A stretch of DNA of 64,000 nucleotides from Pectobacterium atrosepticum (GCA_019056595.1 CP036163.1:3720001-3784000); one strand, 5' to 3'; positions 19,438 to 30,354 are shown, numbered from the stretch's first letter. The notes: generated from the letters alone by a model not told the origin. A program made the numbers and translations.

Positions 19438-19695
19438 TTATTCGAGCTCAGCCATCAGCTTGACCAGGTGTTCAACCGCCTTTTGTTCGTCTTCGCCTTC
19501 CGCAGCGATAGTAACCACAGTTCCTTGTGTTAAGCCGAGTGTTTGTAATTTGAACAGACTTTTGGCGCTAGCGCTCTTGCCGTTGGACGTCACGGTGATG
19601 TCTGAAGTGAAGCCTTTGGCTTCTTTGACGAACTGAGCAGCGGGACGAGTGTGCAGGCCATTCGGTGCGGTGATAGTCACTTCTTGCTGGAACAT
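19438..19695 (-). CDS. ptsH: PTS phosphocarrier protein HPr
   Basis: An 85-residue phosphocarrier. The active His15 lies in [15 protein letters not shown] and the conserved [12 protein letters not shown] segment around Ser46 follows. First gene of ptsH-ptsI-crr. Confidence 0.98.
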   Translation of the reverse strand: MFQQEVTITAPNGLHTRPAAQFVKEAKGFTSDITVTSNGKSASAKSLFKLQTLGLTQGTVVTIAAEGEDEQKAVEHLVKLMAELE

Positions 19696-20082
19696 GCTTT
19701 TTTCCCCAACTTATGGATTAGATTAATGTTGTGGAACTAAAGTTTAGTTGATTCACTGAACTTTAGCCTGTTTGGTTAGCTCCTGATTTATGTTACAGGG
19801 GCAGGCCACGATGCGACAAGAAAACCGTCAAACGTATTTCCTGAATAAAATACCATCAAACACCGCAGATTCCGCCACCCATTATCTTAACCTCAGTCGC
19901 AAAACGGCGATGTGGTCTATCGTGCGCAGAGAACAAACCGTCGTGCGCAGGACAAAAACAATGTGATGAGGCATGGTATTTGTCGGATATTAATTTCACG
20001 CATCAAAATAATTGTTCGGTTAAATACTAAACCTGATGCAGAAAAGCAATCCGTATGTGGTGGAAAGTTTGAACTGTGCCAC
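19696..20082 (-). promoter_or_regulatory. Gene-free pts promoter region
   Basis: No convincing gene lies here. It must hold the ptsH promoters, which in E. coli are controlled by CRP and Mlc. A stem AACTAAAGTTTAGTT with a nearby ACTTTAG repeat (about 19736-19770) sits in the ptsH leader. I cannot place a CRP site with confidence. Confidence 0.35.
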
Positions 20083-20110
20083 AAAAAAGCACCTAAATAG
20101 GTGCTTTTTT
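20083..20110. terminator. Terminator of cysK
   Basis: Perfect 12-bp arms AAAAAAGCACCT and AGGTGCTTTTTT around an AAAT loop; the run of T on both strands makes it bidirectional. It lies 38 bp past the cysK stop. Confidence 0.85.
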
Positions 20111-20148
20111 AACACATTGGTCACTTATTGTCCGAGGATGACCTGGGG

Positions 20149-21117
20149 CTATTGTTGCAGTTCCTGCTCGGTGAACAGGTCGGCAAAGAGTGCGGTACTG
20201 AGGTAGCGCTCGCCGGAAGAGGGCAGAATAACGACGATAGTTTTACCGTCGAACTCTTTCTCTTTGAGTAAATTCAGTGCTGCGGCAACAGCTGCGCCGG
20301 AAGAGATACCAGCCAGAATGCCTTCTTCTTCCATCAAACGGCGTGCGGTGCTGATCGCTTCTTCGTTCGTCACTTTTTCTACGCGGTCAATCAGTTCCAG
20401 ATCCAGGTTTCCAGGAATGAAACCTGCGCCGATGCCCTGAATCTTGTGCGGACCGGGTTTCAGCTCTTCGCCCGCGAGCGCTTGAGAGATCACCGGTGAA
20501 TCAGTAGGTTCAACCGCCACGCTGATGATGGCCTTGCCTTTGGTGTTCTTGAGGTAGCGGCTCACGCCAGTCAGCGTACCGCCTGTACCGACGCCAGAGA
20601 TAAAGACATCAACCTCACCGTCAGTATCTTCCCAGATTTCAGGGCCGGTGGTCTTTTCGTGAATCTCTGGGTTAGCTGGGTTGCTGAACTGCTGCAACAG
20701 CAAATAACGGCTCGGATCGCTAGCGACAATCTCTTCTGCTTTGGCGATAGCCCCTTTCATGCCTTTGGCGCCTTCGGTCAGCACCAGATTAGCACCCAGC
20801 GCTTTCAGTAGCTTACGACGCTCAATACTCATGGTTTCCGGCATGGTGAGAGTGAGCTTGTAGCCGCGAGCCGCCGCGACGTAGGCCAGGGCGATTCCTG
20901 TGTTTCCGCTGGTAGGTTCAACCAGTTCGATGCCCGGTTTGAGAACGCCACGCTTTTCTGCATCCCAAATCAGGTTGGAGCCGATACGGCATTTTACGCT
21001 GAAGCTGGGGTTGCGGGATTCCACTTTAGCCAGAATGCGTCCGTTGCCGATACGGTTCAGGCGAACCAGCGGCGTATGGCCGATTGTGAAAGAATTGTCT
21101 TCGTAGATCTTGCTCAT
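20149..21117 (-). CDS. cysK: O-acetylserine sulfhydrylase A (cysteine synthase A)
   Basis: A 322-residue PLP enzyme producing cysteine from O-acetylserine and sulfide. The PLP lysine is in PSFSVKCR (about 37-44) and the TSGNTG loop is at about 69-74; the C-terminal phosphate loop GVGTGGT is present. The order cysZ-cysK-ptsH matches E. coli. CysK also serves as a partner for serine acetyltransferase. Expected to be under CysB control. Confidence 0.97.
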   Translation of the reverse strand: MSKIYEDNSFTIGHTPLVRLNRIGNGRILAKVESRNPSFSVKCRIGSNLIWDAEKRGVLKPGIELVEPTSGNTGIALAYVAAARGYKLTLTMPETMSIERRKLLKALGANLVLTEGAKGMKGAIAKAEEIVASDPSRYLLLQQFSNPANPEIHEKTTGPEIWEDTDGEVDVFISGVGTGGTLTGVSRYLKNTKGKAIISVAVEPTDSPVISQALAGEELKPGPHKIQGIGAGFIPGNLDLELIDRVEKVTNEEAISTARRLMEEEGILAGISSGAAVAAALNLLKEKEFDGKTIVVILPSSGERYLSTALFADLFTEQELQQ

Positions 21118-21279
21118 AGCCTGTCCTTATAACTGTATGAAATTTTTGTGAACGTAGAGAGAATACCCGTTCACACTTTTCAGTGAAGTAAAGAATTGCT
21201 ATATCGTTATGTTCTTAAGAAATATCTTTTCATTACAATAGAAAGCACTGGCCTTTATGAGCCAGTGCACATTGTCTTT

Positions 21280-22128
21280 TTATGGTGATTTTTTCGGCAG
21301 CGTTGCGGATAGATTCCGATAACGATCCACCCACAGCTGCGTTGCGCCGCATACCGCAACGGGCATGATGACCAGATTCAAAAAAGGCACCAGCGTAAAC
21401 AAGCTGACCAATGCGCCAAACTGCATATTGGCGACTTTATGGCGGCGTAATGCCTGCCGCATCGTAGAAAAGCCTACTTTGTGGTTATCAAAAGGATAAT
21501 CGCAGTACTGAATCGCCAGCATCCACGCGCTGAACAGGAACCATAAAACCGGAGCGACAGTCTGCCCGATGCCGGGAATAAAATAGAGAAGCAATAGCAC
21601 AATGGCGCGCGGCAGGTAGTACGCCAGTTTTTGGACCTCACGTTTCATGATGCGTGGGACGTCTTTGGCAATACTCAGTATGCCGCTGTCCGGCAGCGTT
21701 TGGCCGGTTAGTTTTGCTTCCAACTGCTCCGCCAGTAAGCCGTTAAACGGTGCGGCAATAAAATTGGCGATAGTACTGAATAGGTAGCTGAATACCAGTA
21801 AGATGGAGAGGACGGCGAGTGGCCAAATGAGGTAGCTGAGCCATTGAAGCCAGCTTGGAATGTGGCTCATGATCTGAGGAATCCAATCATTCAATTGGGT
21901 GAAAAGCCACCAAAAAGCGCCGCCCATCAGCACGATATTCATGAGTAAAGGAAGAATAACGAAACGCCGGATGCCCGGCAGAGAGATCAAGCGCCATCCG
22001 GCAAAAAAATAGTGTACGCCGCTGCGAGTGTGGTCTGCGGTGTTGCTGTGAGACGGTTTTTCGAAAGACGGTGGTTTTTCTGGAAACGATGATTTTTCTG
22101 AAGACATGGTGCCGATATACTCAGTCAT
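21280..22128 (-). CDS. cysZ: Sulfate permease CysZ
   Basis: A 282-residue inner-membrane protein with four main hydrophobic helices and conserved [26 protein letters not shown] and CDYPFDNH segments. It mediates proton-linked, high-affinity sulfate uptake. The N-terminus is about 30 residues longer than in E. coli and rich in Ser/Pro/Lys repeats ([10 protein letters not shown]); an internal ATG at 22107 is another possible start and neither has a strong ribosome site. If cysA is truly lost, CysZ would be the main visible route for sulfate in this window. Confidence 0.93.
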   Translation of the reverse strand: MTEYIGTMSSEKSSFPEKPPSFEKPSHSNTADHTRSGVHYFFAGWRLISLPGIRRFVILPLLMNIVLMGGAFWWLFTQLNDWIPQIMSHIPSWLQWLSYLIWPLAVLSILLVFSYLFSTIANFIAAPFNGLLAEQLEAKLTGQTLPDSGILSIAKDVPRIMKREVQKLAYYLPRAIVLLLLYFIPGIGQTVAPVLWFLFSAWMLAIQYCDYPFDNHKVGFSTMRQALRRHKVANMQFGALVSLFTLVPFLNLVIMPVAVCGATQLWVDRYRNLSATLPKKSP

Positions 22129-22332
22129 TTGTTTGTTAAGGCATCATATCGGGATGATCTTATGCTGACTAGCCCATATTTGGATGAAAAAGCAGCAAAA
22201 AAGTGCGTTGTACCTATCTTTATTGTCATTAAAGTACCGTGCAGGCTTGCACTTGTGTACTCAGGCAAATAGAGTTAGTAGTATAAGTATTTGTCATATT
22301 GGCAATGTATTGTCGGAACAATTGGGATAGCA

Positions 22333-23331
22333 ATGATGCAGGACTTGCGTCTGATATTAATCGTTGTTGGCGCGATCGCTATAATAGCGCTTTTACTTCA
22401 CGGCTTGTGGACCAGCCGTAAAGAGCGTTCGTCCCTTTTTCGTGACCGCCCGGTTAAACGTGCAAAGAAAGCGCGTGATGAAACGCCGCTTGACGATCTG
22501 GATGAAGGCGTTGGCGAAGTTCGCGTTAAGGGGGCTCGCCCGCAGCAGAGTGAGCCTTCATTTGATAGCGCTTCAGTTGATAGCTCTTCATTTGATAACT
22601 ACGGTAGTGCGCGCGAAGATGTTCGCTCAGAAGCGAAATCGCCGTTCGAGCACATGTCTCCCGTGTCTGCTTACGATCCTTTACTGGACGAAGCGACGCC
22701 AGTAGATTCTCCGCGTTCTCAGGTGCGTGGTGATGCCAATCCGCAGGTTGTCGACCCCAGACAAACCTTTATTCCTGAATCGGATATTGACGCTCCGCGT
22801 GAACCGTTTGCGTATGATGCGCCGTCATCTGCGCAACAGCAGCCTGTCTCGCATTCGCTGCATGAGAAAGTTCAGCCTGCGCCTCAGCAACCTGCTGAGC
22901 CTGCCGCGGCAAAAGAAACCGTTTTGGTGCTGCATGTGGTGGCGCATCAAGGCGGTGTCATCGGCGGTGAACTGCTGTTACAAAGCCTGCTTCAGGCCGG
23001 TTTCCAGTTTGGTGAAATGAATATTTTCCATCGTCATGTAAACCCAGCTGGCGCTGGGCCGGTGTTGTTTAGCTTGGCGAATATGGTTAAACCTGGCTCG
23101 TTCAATGTGGATACGATGTCCGAATTCTCGACGCCCGGCGTGTCTATTTTCATGATGGTGCCGTCTTATGGTGACGCCGGACAAAACTTTAAACTGATGT
23201 TACAGTCTGCGCAGCGTATCGCTGACGATGTTGGCGGTGTGGTGCAGGATGATGAGCGTCGTATGATGACGCCGCAGAAGGTTGAATCCTACAAAGCCCG
23301 CATTCGCGATGTGCTGAAAGCCAACGCCTGA
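22333..23331 (+). CDS. zipA: Cell division protein ZipA
   Basis: A 332-residue inner-membrane divisome protein. [19 protein letters not shown] forms the N-terminal anchor, followed by a basic stretch, a long Pro/Gln-rich linker (about 40-190) and the C-terminal FtsZ-binding domain (about 195-330, ending [10 protein letters not shown]). I chose ATG 22333 since E. coli ZipA begins MMQDLR; the upstream in-frame ATG at 22291 would add 14 unrelated residues. Divergent from cysZ as in E. coli, but ligA, which normally follows zipA, is not here. Confidence 0.96.
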   Translation: MMQDLRLILIVVGAIAIIALLLHGLWTSRKERSSLFRDRPVKRAKKARDETPLDDLDEGVGEVRVKGARPQQSEPSFDSASVDSSSFDNYGSAREDVRSEAKSPFEHMSPVSAYDPLLDEATPVDSPRSQVRGDANPQVVDPRQTFIPESDIDAPREPFAYDAPSSAQQQPVSHSLHEKVQPAPQQPAEPAAAKETVLVLHVVAHQGGVIGGELLLQSLLQAGFQFGEMNIFHRHVNPAGAGPVLFSLANMVKPGSFNVDTMSEFSTPGVSIFMMVPSYGDAGQNFKLMLQSAQRIADDVGGVVQDDERRMMTPQKVESYKARIRDVLKANA

Positions 23332-23361
23332 TAGCATAAAATTTGTGAATGCAGTGGGTGA

Positions 23362-23392
23362 GAGAAGCCTCCGTTAGTGGAGGCTTTTTTTA
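23362..23392 (+). terminator. Terminator of zipA
   Basis: Arms AAGCCTCC (23365-23372) and GGAGGCTT (23379-23386) with a 6-base loop, then a T-run. Confidence 0.85.
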
Positions 23393-23459
23393 TTCTTCCA
23401 TCCGACCGTGATTCTTCGATCCGACATTGATGTAGAAAGGCAGGAAAAGGTGAAACGTT

Positions 23460-24713
23460 GTGAGTGAAGCCAAAGGGTTAAAACAAGAGCTTGGCCTGAT
23501 TCAAGGCGTAGGGCTGCTTTCTACTTCGCTACTGGGGACTGGGGTGTTTGCGGTTCCTGCGCTGGTCGCACAGCTGGCACAGCAAGACAGCCTGTGGGCG
23601 TGGCCGATATTGATCCTGTTTGTTTTTCCTATCGCAATTGGCTTTGCTGCGCTGGGGCAACATTTTCCTAATGCGGGCGGTGCCGCTCACTTTGTTAATC
23701 TCGCCTTTGGGCCGCGCATGGCGCGTGTGACCGGCTGGCTATTCCTTTCCGTTATTCCCCTTGGTCTGCCTGCTGCCTTGCAGATTGCCTCGGGGTTTTG
23801 GCAGGCGGCATTTGGCTGGAGCGATCTGGGGCTGCTCTGCGTACAGTTGCTGACGCTGGGCGGTATCTGGCTGCTTGGCCTGCGCAGTGCTGGGTCCAGC
23901 GCTAACATTCAGATCGTTATTGCGATGTTGGTTGTGGGGCTGGTTGCTGCAATCTGGTGGCAAGGTGACATCACGCCCGCGCATATTCCCTGGCCGTCGG
24001 TGAGTGAACTGTCATGGCCTAACACCTTCGGCGCGCTGGCTGTGATGTTTTGGTGCTTCGTTGGCCTTGAAGCGTTTGCTCACATGGCGACGGAATTTCG
24101 GGTACCAGAGCGGGATTTTCCACGGGCTTTACTCATCGGCATGCTGGTTGCTGGCGCGGTTTATTGGGGATGCACGGTAGCGGTGTTGCATTTTAAGGCT
24201 TACGGAGAAGGGATTGCCGCAACGGCATCGCTGCCAGGTATTGTCGTGCAACTGTTTGGTCAGCACGCTTTGTGGATTGCCTGCTTTGTTGGGTATCTGG
24301 CCTGCTTTGCCAGCGTGAATATCTATACGCAGGGTTTTGCCCGTTTAGTCTGGTCGCAGGCACCGAAAGGCAGTGCGCTGGCTAAGCTGTCCGCAGGGCA
24401 GGCGCCGGTTAATGCGTTGTCGATTGTTGTTGCCTGTTGTCTGGTGTGCTGCCTGTTGATCTACTGGCTCAGGCTGCCGCTGGATATGCTGATTGTGTAC
24501 GCTAATGGCATTTTTGTGCTGATTTATCTGCTGTGTATGCTGGCAGGATGGCGTTTGCTGAAAGGGCGCGCCAGAGTGATGGCGGCAATTGGCGGAGTAC
24601 TCTGTTGTGCGCTGTTGCTGATGATAGGCTGGAAATCGCTGTACGCGTTAGTCATGCTGGCGGTGCTATGGTTGTTCCTACCGCGCAAGTCGGTTGAACT
24701 GGTTTCCCACTGA
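23460..24713 (+). CDS. yjeH: L-methionine/branched-chain amino acid exporter YjeH
   Basis: A 417-residue APC-family transporter with about 12 membrane helices. It is very close to E. coli YjeH, as in LGTGVFAVPAL, MFWCFVGLEAFAH, ERDFPRAL and ACFASVNIY. It exports methionine and branched-chain amino acids. The start is GTG with an AAAAGG ribosome site 7 bases upstream. In E. coli it is not a zipA neighbour, so its position marks a rearrangement relative to E. coli. Confidence 0.93.
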   Translation: MSEAKGLKQELGLIQGVGLLSTSLLGTGVFAVPALVAQLAQQDSLWAWPILILFVFPIAIGFAALGQHFPNAGGAAHFVNLAFGPRMARVTGWLFLSVIPLGLPAALQIASGFWQAAFGWSDLGLLCVQLLTLGGIWLLGLRSAGSSANIQIVIAMLVVGLVAAIWWQGDITPAHIPWPSVSELSWPNTFGALAVMFWCFVGLEAFAHMATEFRVPERDFPRALLIGMLVAGAVYWGCTVAVLHFKAYGEGIAATASLPGIVVQLFGQHALWIACFVGYLACFASVNIYTQGFARLVWSQAPKGSALAKLSAGQAPVNALSIVVACCLVCCLLIYWLRLPLDMLIVYANGIFVLIYLLCMLAGWRLLKGRARVMAAIGGVLCCALLLMIGWKSLYALVMLAVLWLFLPRKSVELVSH

Positions 24714-24748
24714 TCGGACGATCGCTGCTGTTACGGTGTAGATAATCG

Positions 24749-24775
24749 AGCAACGCCCTGAGCAGGGCGTTGCAT
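24749..24775. terminator. Hairpin between yjeH and ubiK
   Basis: Perfect 10-bp arms GCAACGCCCT (24750-24759) and AGGGCGTTGC (24764-24773) lie between convergent genes; T tails are weak. Confidence 0.55.
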
Positions 24776-24786
24776 CGCGATGATGA

Positions 24787-25080
24787 TTAGTCGTTTTCCG
24801 GCGCGACTTCCTGCACTACGGCTGGCTTTTCTTCCGCAGACAATTTCGCTTCTAGCTCGGTCAGGCGCTGTTCCAGGCGCGCAATCTTCTCGCGCGTGCG
24901 GAGTAGAACCTGCGTCTGAATATCGAACTCTTCACGATTTACCAAATCCAGTCGTGTCAGCTGTGCTTGCAAGACCTGACGGATCTTTTTCTCCACATCA
25001 TCACCCAATTCCCGGATACCTTTTGGCATGGATTCATGCACTTGACGGGCGATTTGCTCAATCTTCTTTGGGTCAATCAT
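24787..25080 (-). CDS. ubiK: Ubiquinone biosynthesis accessory factor UbiK (YqiC)
   Basis: A 97-residue membrane-associated accessory protein: amphipathic N-terminus ([19 protein letters not shown]) and a C-terminal coiled coil (about 50-85, [20 protein letters not shown]) that trimerises. With UbiJ it aids aerobic ubiquinone synthesis. It is divergent from ribB as in E. coli. Confidence 0.93.
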   Translation of the reverse strand: MIDPKKIEQIARQVHESMPKGIRELGDDVEKKIRQVLQAQLTRLDLVNREEFDIQTQVLLRTREKIARLEQRLTELEAKLSAEEKPAVVQEVAPEND

Positions 25081-25116
25081 GTCGCTTTCCTGATTAGGTT
25101 ATTTAAGTAAATATTA

Positions 25117-25243
25117 TATACCCGTAATACTTCAAGCTGCATGTGCGTTGGCTGCGCTCACTCACCCGAATCACTTACCTGAGTAAGCTCATCGGGATTC
25201 CTTCCCTTGCCGCCTTCCTGCAACTCGAATTATTTGGGGTATA
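25117..25243. repeat. ERIC element, standard length
   Basis: A 127-bp imperfect palindrome with the ends TATACCCGTAATACTTCAAG and CTCGAATTATTTGGGGTATA. Its core has the ERIC plan: CACCCGAATCACTTAC / GTAAGCTCATCGGGATTC. Confidence 0.85.
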
Positions 25244-25396
25244 GCAAGAGTAAGTGTAATGCCTATAAACGAAATCCGACATCTGCTTTGCACATATTCA
25301 GCATAATTTTACTGTAATTCAGCATACGTTTTGCCCTATTTCCTGCGGTGGATCAATTGCCCTATCGAGGTATTAGCGTTATAGTAAACCCGCTTA

Positions 25397-25592
25397 TTCT
25401 CAGGGCGGGGTGTAATTCCCCACCGGCGGTAAACCAGTGAACGTATGAACGAATAAGGTTCTGCGCACTGGAAGCCCGCGAGCGCTCAGGCTGTGTTTTC
25501 CGATATTAATCGTCGGTTTTCGCAACATGAGGTCAGCAGACCCGGTGTAATTCCGGGGCCGACGGTTAAAGTCCGGATGGGAGAGAGTAACG
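25397..25592 (+). ncRNA. FMN riboswitch (RFN element)
   Basis: A conserved RFN aptamer: it starts CAGGGCGGGG then TGTAATTCCCCACCGGCGGT, contains AGCCCGCGAGCG and GGTCAGCAGACCCGGTG, and closes with GGCCGACGGTTAAAGTCCGG then GATGGGAGAGAGTAAC. It binds flavin mononucleotide and lowers ribB expression when flavin is plentiful. It lies 127 bp upstream of the ribB start. Confidence 0.97.
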
Positions 25593-25599
25593 GTATCTG

Positions 25600-25630
25600 T
25601 CGGGCTGCATGCCCGCTCGCGTTATTTTTG
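25600..25630 (+). terminator. Expression-platform hairpin of the FMN riboswitch
   Basis: Short GC arms CGGGC (25601-25605) and GCCCG (25611-25615) followed by TTATTTTTG, just after the aptamer. It probably acts as the regulated terminator. Confidence 0.55.
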
Positions 25631-25719
25631 TTAGCTATTGCTATGCAATCTGTAGTAGTGGTTACTCCTCAAGCTCGCCCTGATTCTGGTAATCCATAAT
25701 AACATTGAGGTTTTTTACC

Positions 25720-26373
25720 ATGAATCAGACATTACTTTCTGAATTTGGCAATCCTACCGAACGCGTAGAACGCGCACTTGATGCATTGCGTCATGGCCGC
25801 GGCGTACTGGTACTGGATGATGAAGATCGTGAAAACGAAGGTGACATGATCTTTTCCGCTGAAAGCATGACCGTTGAACAAATGGCGCTGACGATTCGTC
25901 ACGGCAGTGGCATTGTGTGCCTGTGCCTGACGGAAGAGCGTCGCCAGCAACTGGAACTGCCTATGATGGTGGAGAAAAACTCCAGCCATTACCAAACGGC
26001 GTTCACCGTAACTATCGAAGCCGCCGAAGGCGTGACGACAGGCGTTTCTGCCGCTGACCGCTTGACTACCATTCGTGCTGCGATTGCGGATAACGCTAGG
26101 CCGAGCGATCTGAATCACCCTGGCCACGTATTCCCGTTGCGCGCCCAGCCGGGTGGCGTATTAACACGCGGTGGTCACACTGAGGCAACGGTTGACCTGA
26201 TGACGTTGGCGGGCCTGAAGCCATCTGGCGTACTGTGTGAACTGACGAACGATGATGGCTCAATGGCGCATGCGCCGGAAGTGATCGCGTTTGCCAAACA
26301 GCACGATATGCTGGTGCTGACGATTGAAGATCTGGTCGCTTACCGCATTGCGGCAGAGCGCAAAGCCAGCTGA
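25720..26373 (+). CDS. ribB: 3,4-dihydroxy-2-butanone-4-phosphate synthase
   Basis: A 217-residue enzyme converting ribulose 5-phosphate to dihydroxybutanone phosphate plus formate, the four-carbon unit of riboflavin. Catalytic motifs [10 protein letters not shown] and [10 protein letters not shown]-type ([14 protein letters not shown]) and the RGGHTEA segment are intact. ATG 25720 is chosen ([12 protein letters not shown] as in E. coli) after a TTGAGG site; an upstream ATG at 25705 lies within that site. Controlled by the upstream FMN riboswitch. Confidence 0.97.
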   Translation: MNQTLLSEFGNPTERVERALDALRHGRGVLVLDDEDRENEGDMIFSAESMTVEQMALTIRHGSGIVCLCLTEERRQQLELPMMVEKNSSHYQTAFTVTIEAAEGVTTGVSAADRLTTIRAAIADNARPSDLNHPGHVFPLRAQPGGVLTRGGHTEATVDLMTLAGLKPSGVLCELTNDDGSMAHAPEVIAFAKQHDMLVLTIEDLVAYRIAAERKAS

Positions 26374-26395
26374 TTCACGCGGATACGATGCATAC

Positions 26396-26426
26396 AAAAA
26401 GGGCCGATTAATCGGCCCTTTCGTTT
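26396..26426. terminator. Bidirectional terminator between ribB and tehB
   Basis: Perfect 9-bp arms GGGCCGATT/AATCGGCCC, with AAAAA before and TTTCGTTTT after, between convergent genes. Confidence 0.85.
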
Positions 26427-26457
26427 TATGACAAATACAGCAACAACTCACTCGTGC

Positions 26458-27318
26458 TTAGGGCTTTCTTGCCAGCAGCGTAGCGAAACGCAGCTTGATG
26501 CGATTACCCTGTGCATCTGTCTTGTGTAGTTCGCCCATATCCTCGTTATATTTGAGGATCTCCCAATCGGCGTAATAGTTCTTCAGCTCGTCTTCTTTAA
26601 AGGTAAACGAGAAGGGCATCGGACACGGACAATCTTCCGTCGACATCGCCGCGATAATCAGGTTATAGCCACCGTCAACGGTGCTGTCTTGCATATTGCT
26701 GATGATGTGCGGAATACGGTCACGTTCCAGGAACATCAGCACAACGGTCGACAGGATGAAATCGTACTGCTCTTTGATTTCTGCCAGATTGATGTTGTAA
26801 ACGCCCGCCCGGATGTTTTCCAGTGCTTCGCTCTGGATGATGTTATTCAGCGAATCAATGCTTTGCTCGTGCTTGTCACAGGCAGTTACGTCAAACCCGC
26901 GCAGGTTCAGATACAGCGAGTTGCGCCCGCCACCGCAGCCTAAATCCAGCGTTTTGCCCGGCTTAATGTGCTGTACTGCGTTGATCACTTCGGAATGGGT
27001 TTGCGTCAGACCGTATTTTTTATGGTAGAAATCTTCCGCCGAACAGAAAAAGCTAAGCTGACATTCCAGATCGTCAGAGAACGAGACGATGCGATGCCAC
27101 GCCTGTGGCTCCACAAACGGTGGCTGGTTCTGCTCGGAGAAGTGAAACGTCTCCAACGTATCACCGTCTTCGGTCAGCATGGAAAAGGTCATTTCCCCTT
27201 TCAACACGGTCAGTTTTGCCCAAGTGCCTTCTTGTGTGTTGTGCTTTTCCTGGAACGCGGCAGGCAGCGTCTGGCTGTTCCACTGTGGCATCTTCTTATA
27301 ACAAATGAGATCTTGCAT
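26458..27318 (-). CDS. tehB: TehB-like SAM-dependent methyltransferase (long form)
   Basis: A 286-residue protein with an N-terminal cupin-like TehB_N/DUF1971 domain (about 1-90, including [13 protein letters not shown]) and a C-terminal class I methyltransferase. Motif I is [14 protein letters not shown] (about 123-136), with the acidic loop TACDKHEQ. This two-domain architecture matches Haemophilus-type TehB rather than the short E. coli TehB. It gives tellurite and selenite resistance, probably by methylating the metalloid. The ribosome site GAGGTAACG precedes the ATG. No tehA lies beside it. Confidence 0.85.
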   Translation of the reverse strand: MQDLICYKKMPQWNSQTLPAAFQEKHNTQEGTWAKLTVLKGEMTFSMLTEDGDTLETFHFSEQNQPPFVEPQAWHRIVSFSDDLECQLSFFCSAEDFYHKKYGLTQTHSEVINAVQHIKPGKTLDLGCGGGRNSLYLNLRGFDVTACDKHEQSIDSLNNIIQSEALENIRAGVYNINLAEIKEQYDFILSTVVLMFLERDRIPHIISNMQDSTVDGGYNLIIAAMSTEDCPCPMPFSFTFKEDELKNYYADWEILKYNEDMGELHKTDAQGNRIKLRFATLLARKP

Positions 27319-27346
27319 CGTTACCTCGGTCTGTAAATTCTACAAT

Positions 27347-27617
<271 letters not shown>

Positions 27618-27689
27618 GCCGTATTCTATTAATCCGCACGCGGGCTTACCAGAAATATGTATTTTAAATGCATTATTTATTTTGCTGCA

Positions 27690-28826
27690 TCAGATGGTAG
27701 CTGAAAGCTGTCGTAGCAGCGGAAATGCCTCTTTCATCCGCTCGCCGCCGACCACAAAGGCACGCAGCCTTTGCTGACTATCTAACGCTTTGGCCACCAT
27801 ACCCTGTTCGTTCCATTCCTGCTGCCAGTGCAAATCGCTGCCGGTGGTATCGCCTGCCATCTGTAAGGGAAACAGCGGCGTTTTGATTTTAACCAGCATC
27901 GGCGGCAGGGTCAGCGCCTCACTGGCACCCAGCAGGTTTTTCGCCAGCGTGATGGCACTGAGTTGAATCGGTTGCAGGAAAGGTAAGAGCTTACCGCCAA
28001 TTTCCGCGCAGTCGCCCAACGCATAAATCTGCGGATCGGGGGTCTGTAATTGCGCATTGGTCTGAATGCCTTTCTGCACCGACAAACCTGCCGCTTTCGC
28101 CAGTTGCATGTTGGCCTGCAAACCGACAGCGGAGATGATTTCGTCTACTTCCACCGTGCGCCCATCAGTAAACCTAGCCTGCACGCCCGTTTCGGTTTTC
28201 TCCAGTTGCTGCACAGTCGTGTTTAGCAACAGTGAAACGCCCTGCTGCGTCAGCGTGAATTGCAGGCGTGCGCTGACTTCAGGCGGCATCAACGTAGGCA
28301 GAATGCTGCTGGCGCAGTCAACCAGCGTGACGCGTTTTCCGGCGCGGCTCAGATCCATCGCCAGTTCGGTGCCGATGAGTCCGGCACCGAGCACCAGCAC
28401 GCGTTCGGCCTGCCAGAGCCGAGCTTCGTGGGTGCGGTATTCCTGCTGACTATTGAGCGTCAGCATGTGTTCGCGCCCCGGAATTGGCGGCACTATTGCG
28501 CTGGCCCCGGTTGCGAACACCAGCTTGTGGTAATCGTAACGATCCGTTCCGCAGACGACCTCTTGCGCGTTGCGGTCAATGGCGGTAACGCGGGTGTTTG
28601 CCAGTAGCGCAATACAGTTTTCTTCAGCAAACGCGGTTGCCTGCATTTTGGTTAGATCGTCGGCGTGCTGCTGCAGGCTCATCACATGGCTTAAACCCGG
28701 CTTGTTGTACTCATCACCGCTGTCGGCGGTGATGAGGCGGATAGGGCAGTGAGCATCCAGCTTACGTAGCTGCCGGATAAGCTGACGGGCTGCAAAGCCT
28801 GCGCCAATAATAACGATATCTTTCAT
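27690..28826 (-). CDS. norW: Flavorubredoxin reductase NorW
   Basis: A 378-residue FAD/NADH oxidoreductase that passes electrons to the rubredoxin domain of NorV for nitric oxide reduction. FAD motif VIIGAGFAARQL at the N-terminus, NADH motif VLGAGLIGTELAMD (about 147) and C-terminal YALGDCAEIGG are visible. I start at the second ATG of the pair (MKDIVIIG), 6 bases after an AAGGAG site; a longer frame to 28931 would run into norV. It begins 10 bases after the norV stop, so the two are co-transcribed. Confidence 0.95.
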   Translation of the reverse strand: MKDIVIIGAGFAARQLIRQLRKLDAHCPIRLITADSGDEYNKPGLSHVMSLQQHADDLTKMQATAFAEENCIALLANTRVTAIDRNAQEVVCGTDRYDYHKLVFATGASAIVPPIPGREHMLTLNSQQEYRTHEARLWQAERVLVLGAGLIGTELAMDLSRAGKRVTLVDCASSILPTLMPPEVSARLQFTLTQQGVSLLLNTTVQQLEKTETGVQARFTDGRTVEVDEIISAVGLQANMQLAKAAGLSVQKGIQTNAQLQTPDPQIYALGDCAEIGGKLLPFLQPIQLSAITLAKNLLGASEALTLPPMLVKIKTPLFPLQMAGDTTGSDLHWQQEWNEQGMVAKALDSQQRLRAFVVGGERMKEAFPLLRQLSATI

Positions 28827-28836
28827 CATCCTCTCC

Positions 28837-30354
28837 TTAGCGAATTGGATTGAAAACGTCTTTACCCAGCCCGCATTCTGGGCAAAGGAAGCTGTCGGGT
28901 ACGTCCGACCACATGGTGCCAGGTGTGACATCCTGCATGGGTTCGCCGAGTGCCGGATCGTAGATCCACTGGCAGACGGTGCACTGCATACAGCCGCTTT
29001 CTGACTGTACCGCTGACTGTGTAGCAGCGACTTCGTTGCATCCGCAGGCGCTCTCAGCAGAAGCGCTCATCGGCTGTGCCGCAGTGGTAACTTGCGGTGC
29101 GGTAGCCGCCGGTTTCATTGGCGAGATGACACGGCGGGCAGGCGTATTATCCAGCGGATGCAGCGCCCACTGACGTGCAATTTCGCGACCGTGCTCGCGG
29201 CAAACTTCCAACGCTGAACCGTCAGGACGCCACTTGGTTTTCAACGCCAGCGTGGTTTCAAAACCGGCGTCCATCAGGCGGGTTTGAACGCGGTCTACCG
29301 CACCGCCGTTCCAGCCGTAGCTACCGAACGCAGAGGCTTTCTTGTTTTGGAAACGCAGTCCGGTGATCTCTTCCAACATGGCAGCGACTTTTGGCATCAT
29401 CACGTTATTCATGGTGGATGAACCGACTAACACGCCTTTTGAGCGGAAGACTTGCGTCAGGATTTCGTTCTTGTCGTGGCGGGCGACATTATAGATTTTC
29501 ACCGCGACACCGGGATCGACATCGTTGATGCCTTGCGCAATGGCGTCGGCCATCATGCGGGTGTTATTGGACATGGTGTCGTAAAACAGCGTAATGCGAT
29601 CTTCCTGATAGCTGTCCGCCCACTTCAGATACAGGTGGATGATTTGTGCAGGATCGTCGCGCCACACCACGCCGTGCGAGGTCGCGACCATCGACAGCGG
29701 CAGGTTGAAGCCGAGCACTTCGTGGATTTTGGCCGTCACTAAGCGGCTGAACGGTGTCAGAATATTGGCGAAATAGCGCTGGCACTGCTCGAACAGTTCG
29801 GTTTGATCCACCTCGTCATTAAACAGGTGTTCATCGCAGTAGTGCTGACCGAACGCATCGTTACTGAACAGCACGGCATCCTCGGTCATGTAGGTCATCA
29901 TGCTGTCCGGCCAGTGCAGCATCGGCGTTTCAATAAAAATCAACTGCTTGCCGTTCCCGATATCCAACGTGTCGCCGGTTTTGACCGTGTGGAAATTCCA
30001 CTCAGGGTGATGGTGATGGCCGGTAATCGAATCGATCGCGTTATAGGTGCAGTAAATCGGGGTGTTGGGAATACGCGCCATCAGCTCGCTCAGCGCCCCA
30101 GCGTGATCCTCTTCGGCATGGTTGATCACGATGTAATCAATCGTGTTCAGATCCACTTCCGCCATGAGATTCTGCACAAATTCACGGCTGAATTTGTGAT
30201 CGACGGTATCGATCAGCACGGTTTTCTCTTCGCGGATCAGGTAGCTGTTGTAGCTGCTACCTTGCAGCGTCTTGTATTCTGTGCCGTGAAAATCACGGAC
30301 TTCCCAATCGCGTTGTCCAACCCAGTGGATGTTGTTCTTTACGTGAATAGTCAT
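28837..30354 (-). CDS. norV: Anaerobic nitric oxide reductase flavorubredoxin NorV
   Basis: A 505-residue cytoplasmic NO reductase. It has an N-terminal metallo-beta-lactamase diiron domain (HAEEDHAG at about 79-86, further His in MLHWPDSMM), a flavodoxin domain ([15 protein letters not shown], about 256) and a C-terminal rubredoxin with two CxxC motifs (CTVC and CPEC). The linker before the rubredoxin is longer than in E. coli and carries an extra CGC triplet (SACGCNEV), whose role is unknown. ATG 30354 follows a GAGG site. Driven by a sigma54 promoter and NorR. Confidence 0.96.
   Translation of the reverse strand: MTIHVKNNIHWVGQRDWEVRDFHGTEYKTLQGSSYNSYLIREEKTVLIDTVDHKFSREFVQNLMAEVDLNTIDYIVINHAEEDHAGALSELMARIPNTPIYCTYNAIDSITGHHHHPEWNFHTVKTGDTLDIGNGKQLIFIETPMLHWPDSMMTYMTEDAVLFSNDAFGQHYCDEHLFNDEVDQTELFEQCQRYFANILTPFSRLVTAKIHEVLGFNLPLSMVATSHGVVWRDDPAQIIHLYLKWADSYQEDRITLFYDTMSNNTRMMADAIAQGINDVDPGVAVKIYNVARHDKNEILTQVFRSKGVLVGSSTMNNVMMPKVAAMLEEITGLRFQNKKASAFGSYGWNGGAVDRVQTRLMDAGFETTLALKTKWRPDGSALEVCREHGREIARQWALHPLDNTPARRVISPMKPAATAPQVTTAAQPMSASAESACGCNEVAATQSAVQSESGCMQCTVCQWIYDPALGEPMQDVTPGTMWSDVPDSFLCPECGLGKDVFNPIR

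Noticed and set aside
19912-20100. 62-residue plus-strand frame upstream of ptsH
   Set aside because: Ends in the cysK terminator, lacks a ribosome site and any family resemblance.
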